Shown: positions 27,735 to 41,290 of the stretch, in pieces
Layout: every line of letters begins with the position of its first letter
Numbering within the stretch: the stretch's first letter is position 1
Source of the DNA: Amphirosellinia nigrospora
Taxonomy: Eukaryota > Ascomycota > Sordariomycetes > Xylariales > Xylariaceae
NCBI GenBank assembly: GCA_004123355.1
Contig: SCHM01000004.1
Span: 4,496,316-4,560,315 of the forward strand
Direction: 5' to 3'
DNA: 64,000 nucleotides
The notes under the pieces: model-generated
The model's input: the letters and a program-made list of their open reading frames with translations, nothing else
What the model was told of the DNA's origin: nothing
Database searches by the model: none
Translations under genes and position numbers: made by a program

Positions 27735-28556
27735 TATTTTAAAAGGTTTAAAAGCTTTAAAGGCTTTAAAAGTATAAAAAACGTAAATCTAAAGCTTTTA
27801 GCGTAAAAAACGCTATTTAAGGGCTTAAAGGCATAAAAAACGTAGATTTAAGGTTTTTGGCGTAAAAAACACTATTCGAGGGCTCGAGAGTATAAAAAAC
27901 GTAGATCTAAGGCTTTTAGCGTAAAAAATGCTGTTCGAGGGCTTAAAGGCATAAAAACGCAGATCTAAGGCTTTTGGCGTAAAAAACGCTGTTTCGAGGC
28001 TATTAGTACGTAAAACGTGTATTCGAGGGCTATAAAGGCTATAAAGGTATAAAAAACGTTGTTTTAAGGCTATTAGTACGTAAAACGCGTATTTAAAGGC
28101 TGTAAGGGCTACGAAGGTATAGAAAACGCTATTTTTAAGGGCTGTAAAAGCTTCGAGGGCATAGAAACGTGTATTCGAGGGCTGCAAAAGCTACGAAGGT
28201 ATAAAAAACGTTATTTCGAGGCTATTAGTACGTAAAACGCGTATTCGAGGGCTATGAGGGCTATGAAAGCATAAAAAACGCTGTTTTCGAGGGCTATAAA
28301 AGCTTCGAGGGCATAGAAACGCGTGTTTAAAGGCTGCAAGGGCTATAAAGGCGTAAAAATTGCTATTTCGAGGCTAATAATACTAAAAACGCGTATTTAA
28401 AGGCTTCGAGGGCTTTAAAGGTATAGAAACGCTGTTTCGAGGCTATTAGCGCAAAAAACGGTTTTAAGGCTAATAATACTAAAAACGCTATTTTCAAGGG
28501 CTATAAAAGCTTTAAATATATAAAAATCGCGGTTTCGAGCTAGAAAACGTGTTTTT
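27735..28556. repeat. Subterminal degenerate tandem-repeat field
   Basis: About 820 bp of irregular units of roughly 35-55 bp built from recurring words: AAAAAACGCT, TTTCGAGG or TTCGAGGGCT, CTATAAAGGC, GGCTATTAGTACGTAAAACG. The units end about 30 bp short of the right TIR. Subterminal repeats next to TIRs serve as transposase-binding sites in CACTA-type elements; that role here is inference. No equivalent field is evident at the left end. A 120-codon open frame on the minus strand is a by-product of the repeat. Confidence 0.75.
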
Positions 28557-28582
28557 AAATAATTAAATGCTAATTATATTGA

Positions 28583-28684
28583 TTTATAGATAAAAAAATG
28601 CTATTGTTGGTATGTTTCCTAAAATGATATATATACACCACAAAAAGTGTGGGTGGGGCGCGATATTTCGATTCGGAACTAGTG
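28583..28684 (-). repeat. Right terminal inverted repeat
   Basis: This is the inverted partner of 9007-9106. It ends CTAGTG followed by TA. Read on the minus strand it starts CACTAGTTCCGAATCG like the left end. Confidence 0.9.
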
Positions 28685-30302
28685 TATTATAGGCATCAAA
28701 GCAATTGCGGGGTGGCCTACGAACAGACATTAACCCTGCTTGTTGCGAAGACGGCTATCCGCGAATTGCGGGAGATCAACATATAAGAATGTTATTATAG
28801 TACTTATTGCTATCGCGAGAGCAGGTTTGAATGTCAACTTCCCAAAGGACTCCTCGAGAACCTTTCTCCATGTCACTCACTCTCCGATGCCGGGGACGTC
28901 GGGATAACACCTTCATACCTAGGTATTCTTTCAGTCGTTTTGTGATGTGAAGTAAATGGCTGATCTGTCCAACTGCGTAGCTTACTATTCGTATAACGCT
29001 CCTGGCCGAACGAGTTTTTACCGAGGAGAAGGGCCGTAATTTGGTATTGCCGCACGAGTCAAGCCAATAATAGGTCAATGACCCCATGGCTTCTTCCCCA
29101 TTCGCTGTTGTCGTCTAGTCTGCAAAGAGCGATGCAGGAGGATAGTGCAAATGCATACCCAGTACGTCACGGGTATAGAATACTACATCTAGTAGGTAGG
29201 TAGGCATGGAAGCTAGAAAATAAGCAGCGCACAAGAAGCCTTGGCCGGAATGCGAATTGCTTAGGTAGGTATGACTGGTGGGTGGATAAGGCGTTGAAAT
29301 AATTGCTTCCTAAACGTTCCAGAATGTCATCAAATTTTATGGTTGCCCGGACAGGTCGGAGCGCCGTAATTTACTTTTGGATGCCGAGATTGTTTACTTT
29401 CCAGAGAACTAACAAGGGACTGACACTTAAGCCCGGCAGCTTCCTGTACGCTTTCCTCTCTACGAATGAAAGAATTGCCATCCGAGCTTGGTGTAGATTT
29501 CATCTTTTGCAGGCCATTATCAACCCACGGTCGCATCACGATGAGTTGCACACTATTCATGACACGGTTTGTCCTCCCACTGCCACTGCAGAGTACACTA
29601 AACTACGCGTCTCCATACTTGCAACACCTGGCACCTGACGCGAATGGCATCGCCGGCAGTACCGTAAGGTAGTAAGCTAATAATAAATTGCAGGTGAATC
29701 TGGGTACGCTACACTAAATAATCCTTGCCTGGCCTCTCTGGCTCTCGGCTCAGGGCTGCGTGATACCGGTAGCTGCTACTAAATCGGGCCAGGTCCCTCC
29801 ACCATCAGCACTGAGCAACCGACACACAAGCCAAGCTCAAAGGGGCAACGACCCCTTATTGTTTGTGAGATGCCATGCCATCATTGTTCCCTCCCGTTAT
29901 CCTTAATAACGAACTTAGTAATTGTTCTCCGACCACTGATCGTCTTTATACCTTACCTTAATGCCTGCCTACTTTTGCCTAACTCGACACCTTGTTTTAG
30001 CTCCCCACGATTGTATCGCGTGCATAATAAAGTCTCTCGTTCTCCCACCCTGATCGAGACAAGTCGCATCCATTCACTTTACAGTACAGTATATCCGAAG
30101 CTGCGGAGCAGGCTTCAACACGATCTTTTTGACAACGTTACATTTTTCGGGCTCTTGCCAGATTTCTCCGGCAGTGTATCTTAAATATTTGAGGCTCAGT
30201 TCTATATCGAAAGGTTCTTGACCGCCCCTAAACCAGTAGACCCGGACAGCGGCATCACATCACCTTAGTTCATATAATCTTCTTGCACAACCAGGCGACA
30301 AC
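28685..30302. other. Intergenic, right flank of the transposon
   Basis: Normal base composition resumes at once. TAGGTAGGTAGG runs lie near 29190-29205 and 29262-29270. The last 400 bases, rich in C and T, are probably the promoter and 5' leader of the gene at 30303. No other gene was found. Confidence 0.5.
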
Positions 30303-31871
30303 ATGGCGACCACTCACGACGAGCCACCCACGCTGCGCTGCGACTCGCCCTCGCCCGAGTCGACCCCATGCGGCCTCGCGAGTCAAGATCGCTCATGCCG
30401 CGCTGCGTGTCGACCGGCTCTTCTATATCACGGGCCTCGAGTACAGATGGATCCTACAGGGACTCCTTGGGCAGTGAACCATACTCCCGTAAATCATCCT
30501 CAAGCTACCGCTCGCGGACGTCGGACGTTAGCTTTGCTTCTTCCCGTCAATCTACGATTAGCCTAGATAAACCGCTGAAGCGACGCGGCTATTCGAGGCC
30601 ACGGGGTACCGATTTTGCGGCAAGTGCAAGGCATAGAGACAGCGTACTGAGCTTGGGCAGCATATCACATCTTCAGTATTATTTGCCCGGACAGGTCTTT
30701 TGGATGGGAAAGGCGGGCAGCTGGCTAGGAAACGGCACCCAAAAGCCACCTTAGACTTGTCCTCGTTAGATAACTCGTCTCTGCTGAGCCCCAGGCTTGT
30801 ATCTGACGGGGATTCCTCGTATGCCTCCATGGCTAGCAGCCCAGATCTAGTCGCGCAGGGTTTCGGTGAGGAGCTTATGGTCGAGTCACCTACCTTTGAC
30901 CACGACCGGTTTGATTCAGACGAGTATGAAGAGGTAGAAGTTGATGTTCTGCCTCCAACGACGAGCACCTATATGCATAGGGAAAAGCCAATTCCCAAAC
31001 CACCCACCATTGAAGAACTCAAATCTGAGCTCACTAAGACCTTGGACGCTGGAGCAAAGGTCCTGGCCGAAGTAGCATCGGCAATTCCTCCGTCACCACT
31101 CCCTACCGCGAAATCTCCGAAGTCTGGACAGGGCTGGTATGAACTTCAAGGTATGCAGGTGCTCGATGTGATGACGCTAGCGATTCGGGCTGCCAAGATT
31201 GTACTACACGGCATGAGCATCCGGATCGCTTAGATGCTATCAAATCAGAGAAGAGATACGGACCGAACTATCTCAGTCATGGAGGTACTGAAGCACACGG
31301 CGACTAGGAATTTCGCTGGCGGTACCGCGGGACGAACGCAAGGTGATGACCTCGTGGATTGATGGTATCCGCAATATGCTGCTGAGCGAGGAAGAGATAG
31401 AGGCAGCCGAGAAGATCGAAAGGCAGAGCTGGACATGGCTGAAGGGTGACTGGACAGGCCGGGAAATAGAACGTGAGCTCGCATTTCTATCATCCATGGA
31501 TAGCGAAGCGGATCCCTTACCGCCCTGGACATCCATCGAGTCGACAAACAGAACTACCGACCCCGTTCCTAGCGAGCATGCAGAATGGGGTCCGACTCGT
31601 AAGGCTACACAACGCCTCGGTCAAGAAATCACGGCGACGCTTCGGCGCCATCGGGACATTTCACACGGATACGCAGAAGCCGTACCGATGCGCCGACAAT
31701 TTGCGGTACTGGATCAAGGCCGCTGAGCTACGGTGGGAGGTCATGCTCAAAGTCGACGTCAAGGGTGTCGTATATAATCAGCCCGAGGCCTGGAAAGACT
31801 TCGAGGCGGCCATCTGGGAGTGGTGCCGCAAGGTGAGGGAAGAAATCACAGCCGAGTGGAAACAAAACTAA
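30303..31871 (+). CDS. Conserved fungal protein of unknown function
   Basis: I cannot name a function. The start MATTHDEPPTLRCDSPSPES is followed by a Ser/Arg-rich low-complexity stretch (SYRDSLGSEPYSRKSSSSYR), a block HLQYYLPGQ/GLLDGKGGQLARKRHPKATL, an acidic stretch, and a conserved-looking helical C-terminal half: GWYELQGMQVLDVMTLAIR, then SWTWLKGDWTGREIERELAF, then QNGVRLVRLHNASVKKSRRR and WIKAAELRWEVMLKVDVKGV, ending at TAA 31869-31871. I believe similar proteins occur widely in Pezizomycotina, but that is recollection. No signal peptide or membrane segment is seen; the C-terminal half looks like an intracellular helical domain. The frame changes at least five times (30360-30400, near 30685, near 31195, near 31275 and near 31560), each by one base. 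The frame after each break continues in good protein sequence. Confidence 0.65.
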
Positions 31872-32625
31872 GGCCAGTCGCCCGCATTCCTCGGGCCTTT
31901 ACGATCATGATAACGAATGTGGATTGCATAGAATAAAGAGAGGTCATATGTCATGCTGAACACGTACGAGAAAGAGTTGGGCGGCATTTCAGCATATTCA
32001 TCCAGACTTACTTAACTACCTTGTTTAACTTCTTTTGTATATCATCTTATTCCGTTCTGCATCAGATATACCCAGATATTCCTTACACGGGCTATCTTAC
32101 TAGCTTTAGAATACTGAGGGAGCAGCGCTCAATTTGAGTGTGTTGACCATTTATATTGAATGACTTTGCCTACCTAGTTGGAATTTGCCGACGATATATA
32201 GTGAAATCGTGTACCTATTTAGCCCGGCTCGAGCCCTTACTGTTAGGCCCTTAATACCATCAGTCTTGATAGTATACGTATGATAAGTACTATAGAGTAC
32301 AGTGTATGTAATCAGCGCTACCTACGATATGACACAGTGTTTATACTATGTACGAAAAAACGGGTCCAGCCTTGCAGGCACCCTAAGCTGTTCGTCACCA
32401 ACCTCGAGCCTGCCATCGTCGCCTTATAGCTCTGCAGGTAGCTTATTAACTTTCTTCATTCACCGTTACATTTACCATCCCTCAAAGCCGAACAAACCTA
32501 CCGAATCCACTCCTTCTCCCCGAGAAACTCCAGTGCGATATCTTAATTGTCGAGACAATCATCTCTTACCTACTGGTACATCTTACCGAATCATTCCCCG
32601 CCACTTGGACTACAAGCCAGCAACC
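31872..32625. promoter_or_regulatory. Intergenic/promoter region of RPT4
   Basis: 754 bp between the unknown-function gene and the RPT4 ATG. The last 250 bases are pyrimidine-rich and look like promoter and leader. I looked for the yeast proteasome control element GGTGGCAAA on both strands and did not see it. Confidence 0.5.
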
Positions 32626-34013
32626 ATGGCTTCCGATCAGGAAAGGGATCTCGCCCTACAAGCTCTGCGATCCAAGTTGATCGAGTCGCGGAATGGGAAT
32701 CCAAGCTAAAAGCACTACGCTTAGAGATTAAGGGCCTCGAGAAGGATTACAATCAAACAGAAAAAACATAAAGGCGCTGCAAAGCGTTGGCCAGATCATC
32801 GGCGAGGTCCTGAAGCAGCTGGATGATGAGAGATGTGAGCGCCACCTTTCCGACGAATCCGCGAGGCGGTGCATGCATGCTAATTGAGCCAACCCCTCTC
32901 TTCAGTTATCGTGAAGGCGTCTTCCGGTCCTCGGTATGTCGTCGGTTGCAGGTCGAAGGTAGATAAGGCGAAGATGAAGCAGGGGACGCGTGTGGCTCTC
33001 GATATGACAACACTCACCATCATGCGTATGTTGCCACGCGAAGTCGACCCCCTCGTCTACAACATGTCGCTAGAGGATCCCGGCCAGGTCAGCTTTGCGG
33101 GTATCGGCGGTCTCAACGATCAGATCCGCGAGCTAAGGGAGGTCATCGAGTTGCCCTTGAAAAACCCAGAACTGTTCTTAAGAGTCGGTATTAAGCCGCC
33201 GAAGGGCGTGCTATTATACGGTCCTCCGGGTACGGGGAAGACTCTGCTAGCGAGAGCTGTTGCGAGCAGCTTAGAGACAAATTTCTTAAAAGGTATGACG
33301 GTTCTATTTCTGACAACTTTCGCTTGCAATCATCAGAAAGACAACTAACACATCCCTCGGTGTATAGTGGTATCTTCAGCGATTGTAGATAAGTATATTG
33401 GCGAGTCTGCGCGTTTGATCCGTGAAATGTTTGGGTACGCAAAGGAGCATGAGCCTTGCATCATCTTCATGGACGAGATAGATGCAATTGGTGGACGCCG
33501 ATTCTCAGAGGGTACCAGTGCCGATCGTGAGATTCAACGGACATTGATGGAGCTCCTAAACCAGCTAGATGGTTTCGACTACCTCGGCAAAACCAAGATC
33601 ATCATGGCCACCAACCGGCCCGACACCCTCGACCCAGCTTTGCTACGTGCCGGACGTCTTGACCGCAAGCTCGAGATCCCCTTACCCAATGAGGTCGGCC
33701 GCCTCGAGATTCTCAAGATTCACGCCCAAAGCGTCGTGACCGAAGGGGAGATCGACTTTGAGAGCGTTGTCAAGATGAGTGACGGATTAAACGGTGCCGA
33801 TTTACGCAACGTAGTTACCGAGGCGTACGTATTGCTTAAGCTTGACTCTTGACCCCTACTACACGAAACTTTGCTGACATTACGTGTGTCAGTGGCCTAT
33901 TCGCCATCAAGGCATACCGAGATGCCGTCAATCAAGATGATTTCAACAAGGCGGTGCGGAAACTGGCCGAGGCCAAGAAACTAGAAGGCAAGCTCGAGTA
34001 CCAGAAGCTGTGA
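32626..34013 (+). CDS. RPT4: 26S proteasome regulatory ATPase subunit Rpt4 (10B)
   Basis: Rpt4 is one of six AAA ATPases in the proteasome base that unfold substrates and open the 20S gate. Exons: 32626-32834, 32906-33292, 33368-33824 and 33893-34013. The N-terminal coiled coil ([14 protein letters not shown]) is followed by the OB domain ([17 protein letters not shown]), Walker A GPPGTGKT, Walker [12 protein letters not shown], the SRH with [20 protein letters not shown] including the arginine finger, and the C-terminus [10 protein letters not shown]. Introns have GTGAGC, GTATGA and GTACGT donors. Two one-base frame breaks occur in exon 1: near 32695, where [11 protein letters not shown] needs GGG but GG is present, and near 32768, where EKNIKAL needs one more A in an A run. 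With both restored the protein is 391 residues, normal for Rpt4. The gene is essential in yeast, so these are probably consensus errors. Confidence 0.95.
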
Positions 34014-36165
34014 GGTTTTCATGCTAGGTTTCAAAAAATACAGCTACAGGGGGGACCGAAGTATGGAATAGAGGTCTGTATGATATCGAGGCCGCAGCTT
34101 TAGCCCCCTTATGATAGAAATTGCCTTGCCGGCACCCATCCCTTACGAGCAGGCAAGCGTCCTGATGCGGTGTAATACTATGTATGTGTATACCTACTTA
34201 CATCTAGATATCCATTCTGTGCTGGTAACGAGACTGGATGAGATTGTTCTCTCGTCCAGGTAGTTATGTACGGGACCAGTCTGCTCAGAAGTAATCATCG
34301 AACTGCGGTATATTAAAATTGACCCACTGTTGTTTCTTGCCCTCGCTACCTTTTCTGAGAGACCCTGATACTGCGGTAGTTGCTGTTTGCTATGAGATCC
34401 CGGGTTAGTACAATTCGCCCCTCGCGGGCTGCTTTCCATTCATATTATGGTTACACGTGGATAGCAACAACTGCAGCAAAGCTGAGAAGTCGTATATTAG
34501 GGTACAGGAGCGACACAGCGCTCGGGACGGCTATATAGACCTGCGACATCGACTTATACTCGGGGCGCCGTGACTGTGGTCCCTCTATGTTGCCAAAGGA
34601 TTATACCGTTGAAGGAAATATACCAGTCCGTCCCCGTGAGGGATCGGGTACTTTATATGCAACGCCGAGCACGAGCCCAGAGGGCAAGGCCTGGGAATAA
34701 TTTACTATCACGCGAGCGTTTACGGGTTTGATTTGAAGGATATATCTGCAAATGTAGTATGGTGTAGACTGTTGGTTTGGTGTGTTAGTAAACAGCCTGT
34801 TCACGCTGTGTGCTCCCGGAGAGGGTTTGAGATTATTCCCCAGCATTAAATATGAGGTGAAATTGGCGGTATCTAGTGTAATACTTCCCAGGCCTTTCAG
34901 AACACTCTCGTCAGATAACCATAAACATATCGCTAGGGCGATATATCAAGCATTGATACTAGGTTGCTAGTAGTATCATAGAGCATAACTTATCCGTCCC
35001 AATTGTATCTTGTCTCTGACCGCGATGGATATTGTTCTTCATCATTGGTCTTTTCGGGGTTGGCGTCTTCGGTTACTGTTCTTTCACTCCCCCTTGTAGA
35101 AAACGTATCACATGTGAGCTTATGCGACGAGACTTGATAGCGCCATATAATTTCCATCCGCGGCGGTACGTCGGTATCTACAAGCGTTATGAATCGACGC
35201 TGAAAACTCTCAACTTTACACTTCGTGAAAGTTTGTTTCGGCTCTTGTGTTGCGATCTCATTCGATATTTATTTTTCGTATCTCTATAAGCTTGCTGTGG
35301 CACTGAAGTCCTATATGCTTTCCCCGAAAATCCATCGTTTTACTTTGAAAAAGGTAGCAACTAAAATGGGAGGGATCGAATTGCAGGGTCACTGGGCAAA
35401 TCCATAGAGATGATTTACTTTCCTAACTATGAGATCTTCACTAGGTCTGCTACTCGCGCAGGAAGATTCGCGATATGCTTAGCTGATTATTTACATACGA
35501 AAAACACGTATAGTTATCGAAATGAAAATGTTTGAAAGTAATTAGTAAGGGCGGACAGTAATTCAATCTCGCCTTTTGTTCGTATAAACGACAGAATAAT
35601 CTATTTTATATTTACGTCTAGTTAGAAACACACTAGAATGAGTCATAACTATGAACAAGAGGAGAATAGAACTCTACTAGGTTCTCTTCGTGACACCTAG
35701 GTTATAGGTATGGAATAGGCTCGGACCAAAGAGTTGGTGATTACACTACATCGCACGGCAGTTGACATGCAGGGTCCCTCAGCTGAAGCGAGTTGAGATG
35801 GAGCCTGTGATTCTAGAATCGAGTTTTATCTTGTTGCTAGATAGAGGTCTGGAGAAAAGAGATTTCGCCTTACCTGAACGTACGGCTGAGCCAGATCTGC
35901 TTATGTTAGATATTGCCAACGAACCAAGCTGAGACCCTGAGACACGTGGGGGACGAGCGGAGCTTGGGGTTGAGGCTGATAATTCCCTATTCTGATCATT
36001 TGCAGGCTCGCATTGTCAACTAACCCCGGAACAGACCCGGAAAGGCCCCGGAAGAGCCCCAGTAGCCGTCACGCGCGAAGAAGAACCCTTACGAAAGAGC
36101 TAAATCTATTTTGCCAATCGCCAAGTCTGGCGATTTCGTGATAGAAAAGCTCCTAGTCTGGTAGG

Positions 36166-36196
<31 letters not shown>

Positions 36197-36623
36197 CAAT
36201 CCTTATGCCTGCGAAGGGAACGTATCGGCTGAGGTGCTATTCTTGGATCCGGTCCATCCCCGCCATTGCGGCTAGCAGTTACCTATAGCTCTTTTTGGCG
36301 AGCCGGTTACCTACTGCGTACTTTCGAATGGCCAGCAACTAAGTAGCCGTCTTCTAGCCGGCAGGCCTAGACTAGGGGGTCTTGTGGCGATGACCTGTTG
36401 TCAAACCCCACTTCACTGGAACTTGAATGTTGAATCGGCGTCAACTTGGCGAACCCCGTGATAGAAGGAACACGATATAGCTTTAATTCTAGTTGAGGCC
36501 ATCCCCAATATCTCCTAGGATAATCACCCGATACTAGAAGCCGCGCGGTTATCGGGCTTACCAAATACTTTTACCTGACGGTGCGGACGCGGACGGCATA
36601 GACCCATCAAGTTCAAAAAGAGG
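34014..36623. other. Long gene-poor interval downstream of RPT4
   Basis: 2.6 kb with no supportable gene on either strand. Composition is mixed, slightly AT-rich at 35000-35650. It holds a CCCGGAA-rich imperfect repeat near 36026-36060 and the T29 run listed separately. It may contain old decayed repeats. Confidence 0.4.
36168..36196. repeat. Poly-T run (29 T)
   Basis: Uninterrupted run of 29 T. Read on the minus strand it is a poly-A run following GGATTG, so it could be the tail of a retroposed sequence lying at higher coordinates. No flanking target duplication was recognised. Confidence 0.8.
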
Positions 36624-37000
36624 CTAGCCTAGATTCAACACCCAAAAGGTGGAATAATCAACAAACGTTACTGGATCAGTTAAATATGGATAGGCGCCGG
36701 GTGTTAAGGCAACATCAAATTCATATGGGCTCTTTGGTGTAGTTGCAGGATTGTCTTCGTTAGGAGATCTCAGGTCGGAGATCCTTCTTGAATAGGATTG
36801 GTGGGATACCGATAACAACTCGAGATCTGAGGTAAGATCTCTCGTCTCGTCCTCTGGGAAACGGGGTATGATGCCAAGAAGAATAAAACATACCAGCAGT
36901 CATCAGGAGGCTGGTAAGGCTGGGTTGATCGGAATCCGGTCCACTCAGATTTGACCTTAGGAGATTTGGAAGTATTACGGATGTTCTCGTATGACGACAT
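36624..37000 (-). CDS. Candidate small two-exon gene, unknown
   Basis: Exon 1 36894-37000 starts MSSYENIRNTSKSPKVKSEW. A 110-bp intron (36784-36893) has donor GTATGT and acceptor CAAGAAG. Exon 2 36624-36783 reads ISDLRSPNEDNPATTPKSPY onward and ends WVLNLG, stop at 36624. The spliced frame gives 88 residues, polar and proline-rich, with an aromatic C-terminus (YPYLTDPVTFVDYSTFW). The donor and the frame continuity across the splice are the only support. No domain, signal peptide or relative is recognised. It could equally be a chance reading in a gene-poor region. Confidence 0.3.
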
Positions 37001-38687
37001 TTCGGAGTCTAGGGAGATAAATGCCAGACAAGTGGCGTTTGCCCTTGTCGGATCTGGTGATGTACATACCGTAGGTTACCCCTTTTTTGAAATGGCGTCA
37101 CTACTCGTGTTCGCACATTGATCTCCGGGTCTGTCGCAAGGGCAGCAGCTCTTCGATGCTCACAAATGGTTATTAGTTCTGGTCAAATAGCGTAGGCGAC
37201 AAGGCGTGCAGCGTAGCATCGACAACGCCGTGTGGGCTTCCGGACTAAGGATCTACACTGATAGATGGACCCATTAGTTCAGGTACAGCCCCAACAACAA
37301 GGACAGACCCTGGCCCCGACTAGCAAATGGCGGAGGCTTTGTCTGGGTTTGTCTAGCTCTGTCGGGGTTGCCCACAACGACAACTGAACACGAAGTTGCT
37401 GTCGGTATTGGCGATGTCGACGGCACCAATTGCATGACATAGGATTTGCGCTACGTGAGCGAGCCTGTCGACTCGAGCAACCACGGTATCCCCGAAGACG
37501 GATGCTCCCCCAGTAACACCCTAGCGGCTCGTATAAAGAATTTACCAGCTCTCATGACATACAGCCTATCGCGTGGTACCGATGTCGTCGTACCGTCCGT
37601 GCTGGGGTCAAGTTGATGATAGAGAGGAGAGAAGAGGGAGACTGTGTTGAACGCTGTGCAGTTGGCAATAATTTGAAACCACCCAGTCGTGTACGTGGCT
37701 GCAACATGATGAAACATAGCTACCCGCTCAATGCATGAGCTAAGAATGGTGAGGAGCTTCCATGTCTAACGTACGTAAATCGTCTATCTATCAAGACTAC
37801 CAGGTACCTAAGGTAGGTAGTATCAATACCAAATTCTGTATTACCTCTAGTAGTACCTAAGGAGGGGTGGGTGTTGCCCCTCTAGTTGCGTTAATCGTCT
37901 CACTGTAACTGGATGTTCCTGCACCCTTAGGTATATGTAGGGTTCTAGTTACGGTAGGATACCTACCTACATTAGGTACCTTACTTCGAGTACCGCGTCC
38001 TCGCTACCAGGTACATGTATAGCTGCAGCTAAGGTAGGACACATAAGCAGCCCTTCTACCGAAAGTAGTACTGGGTGATTCAGGTATAAGCCCATATTCC
38101 ATCCATGTATCACGCATGTATAGCATCTATGTATGTACCGTACGTGTCACAACCTCAAACCCCCACCTGGTCCACCACAGCGGGTTGCAGCTCAACCCGC
38201 CCAACTACGTAAGTAGATACTTTGTAGACGACCCTGGACAGTGAACAAAGGAAATCCCCGCCGCAACGCCTTTGTGTACTCTGTCAAAGCATCTGATTTG
38301 TCTAGGTTAGGCCTCCACACCACCATTATCGACCATCATCAGTAAAGCGACCGATTCACCGCGTGCTGATCCAGCTGCTGCATAGCAACGGGAGAGCTCA
38401 ACCAATTCTCATCCTCGGGTTTTAGGTATAATACTAGATAAAGGGTCCTCAGCCCCAGCTCTGTCCTTCCAGTTCGTCCATACTTTGGTCTCTTTCTCCT
38501 CTCATTCATCCGTTCATCTCCATCTCCCATCTCCCGTCTCTAGCTTCGTCTCCATCGCCATCGCCATCTCCTCCCCCTCCCCTCACGACCAACCCACTGC
38601 TACCAGTCTCCTCTGCTGTACCTGAACCGACCTTCGTTTGCTTTTGATAGTCGTATAAAAGAGGCTGTACACATACCCGAAAGCACC
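37001..38687. promoter_or_regulatory. GFA1 upstream region
   Basis: 1.7 kb. TACCTA/TAGGTA words are dense at 37798-38035 (for example AGGTACCTAAGGTAGGTAG). From 38430 to 38620 the plus strand is strongly pyrimidine-rich, typical of a fungal core promoter and leader ahead of the ATG at 38688. A protein-like minus-strand open stretch at 37451-37717 has no recognisable domain and is not called. Confidence 0.5.

Positions 38688-41290
<2,603 letters not shown>

Larger units (their letters stand above)
9007..28684. mobile_element. RIP-degraded DNA transposon with 102-bp TIRs, carrying nested retroelements
   Basis: The block is bounded by near-identical inverted repeats starting CACTAGTTCCGAATCGAAAT, with TA immediately outside each end (9005-9006 and 28685-28686). 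A TA target duplication is typical of Tc1/mariner-like elements; the CACTA ends and a subterminal repeat field recall CACTA/CMC-type elements. No transposase can be read, so the superfamily is open. The whole 19,678 bp is almost free of CA and TG dinucleotides and is AT-dominated, the mark of repeat-induced point mutation, and composition returns to normal right outside the TIRs. Subtracting the nested segment 9720-24024 leaves about 5.4 kb, an ordinary size for an autonomous element. It is dead. Confidence 0.85.

Noticed and set aside
27825-28187. 120-codon minus-strand ORF with repeated FYAL/FYTF words
   Set aside because: It follows the tandem-repeat field exactly; the periodic peptide is a by-product of the DNA repeat.
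9007-28684. A CRISPR array, centromere or mitochondrial insertion as explanation of the AT block
   Set aside because: There are no regular spaced repeats; the block ends exactly at TIRs with TA duplication, and CA/TG depletion is specific to RIP.
9007-28684. Starship-type giant element
   Set aside because: No YR-recombinase or cargo genes can be read, and the long TIRs with nested LTR pairs account for the length.
34360-34440. A tRNA-like look around GATCCCGGGTTAGTACAATTCG
   Set aside because: No cloverleaf can be drawn and no B-box GGTTCGAnTCC is present.
37451-37717. 88-codon minus-strand ORF starting MFHHVAATYTTGWFQ
   Set aside because: It is protein-like in places but has no domain, no flanking exon and no promoter. 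Left uncalled.
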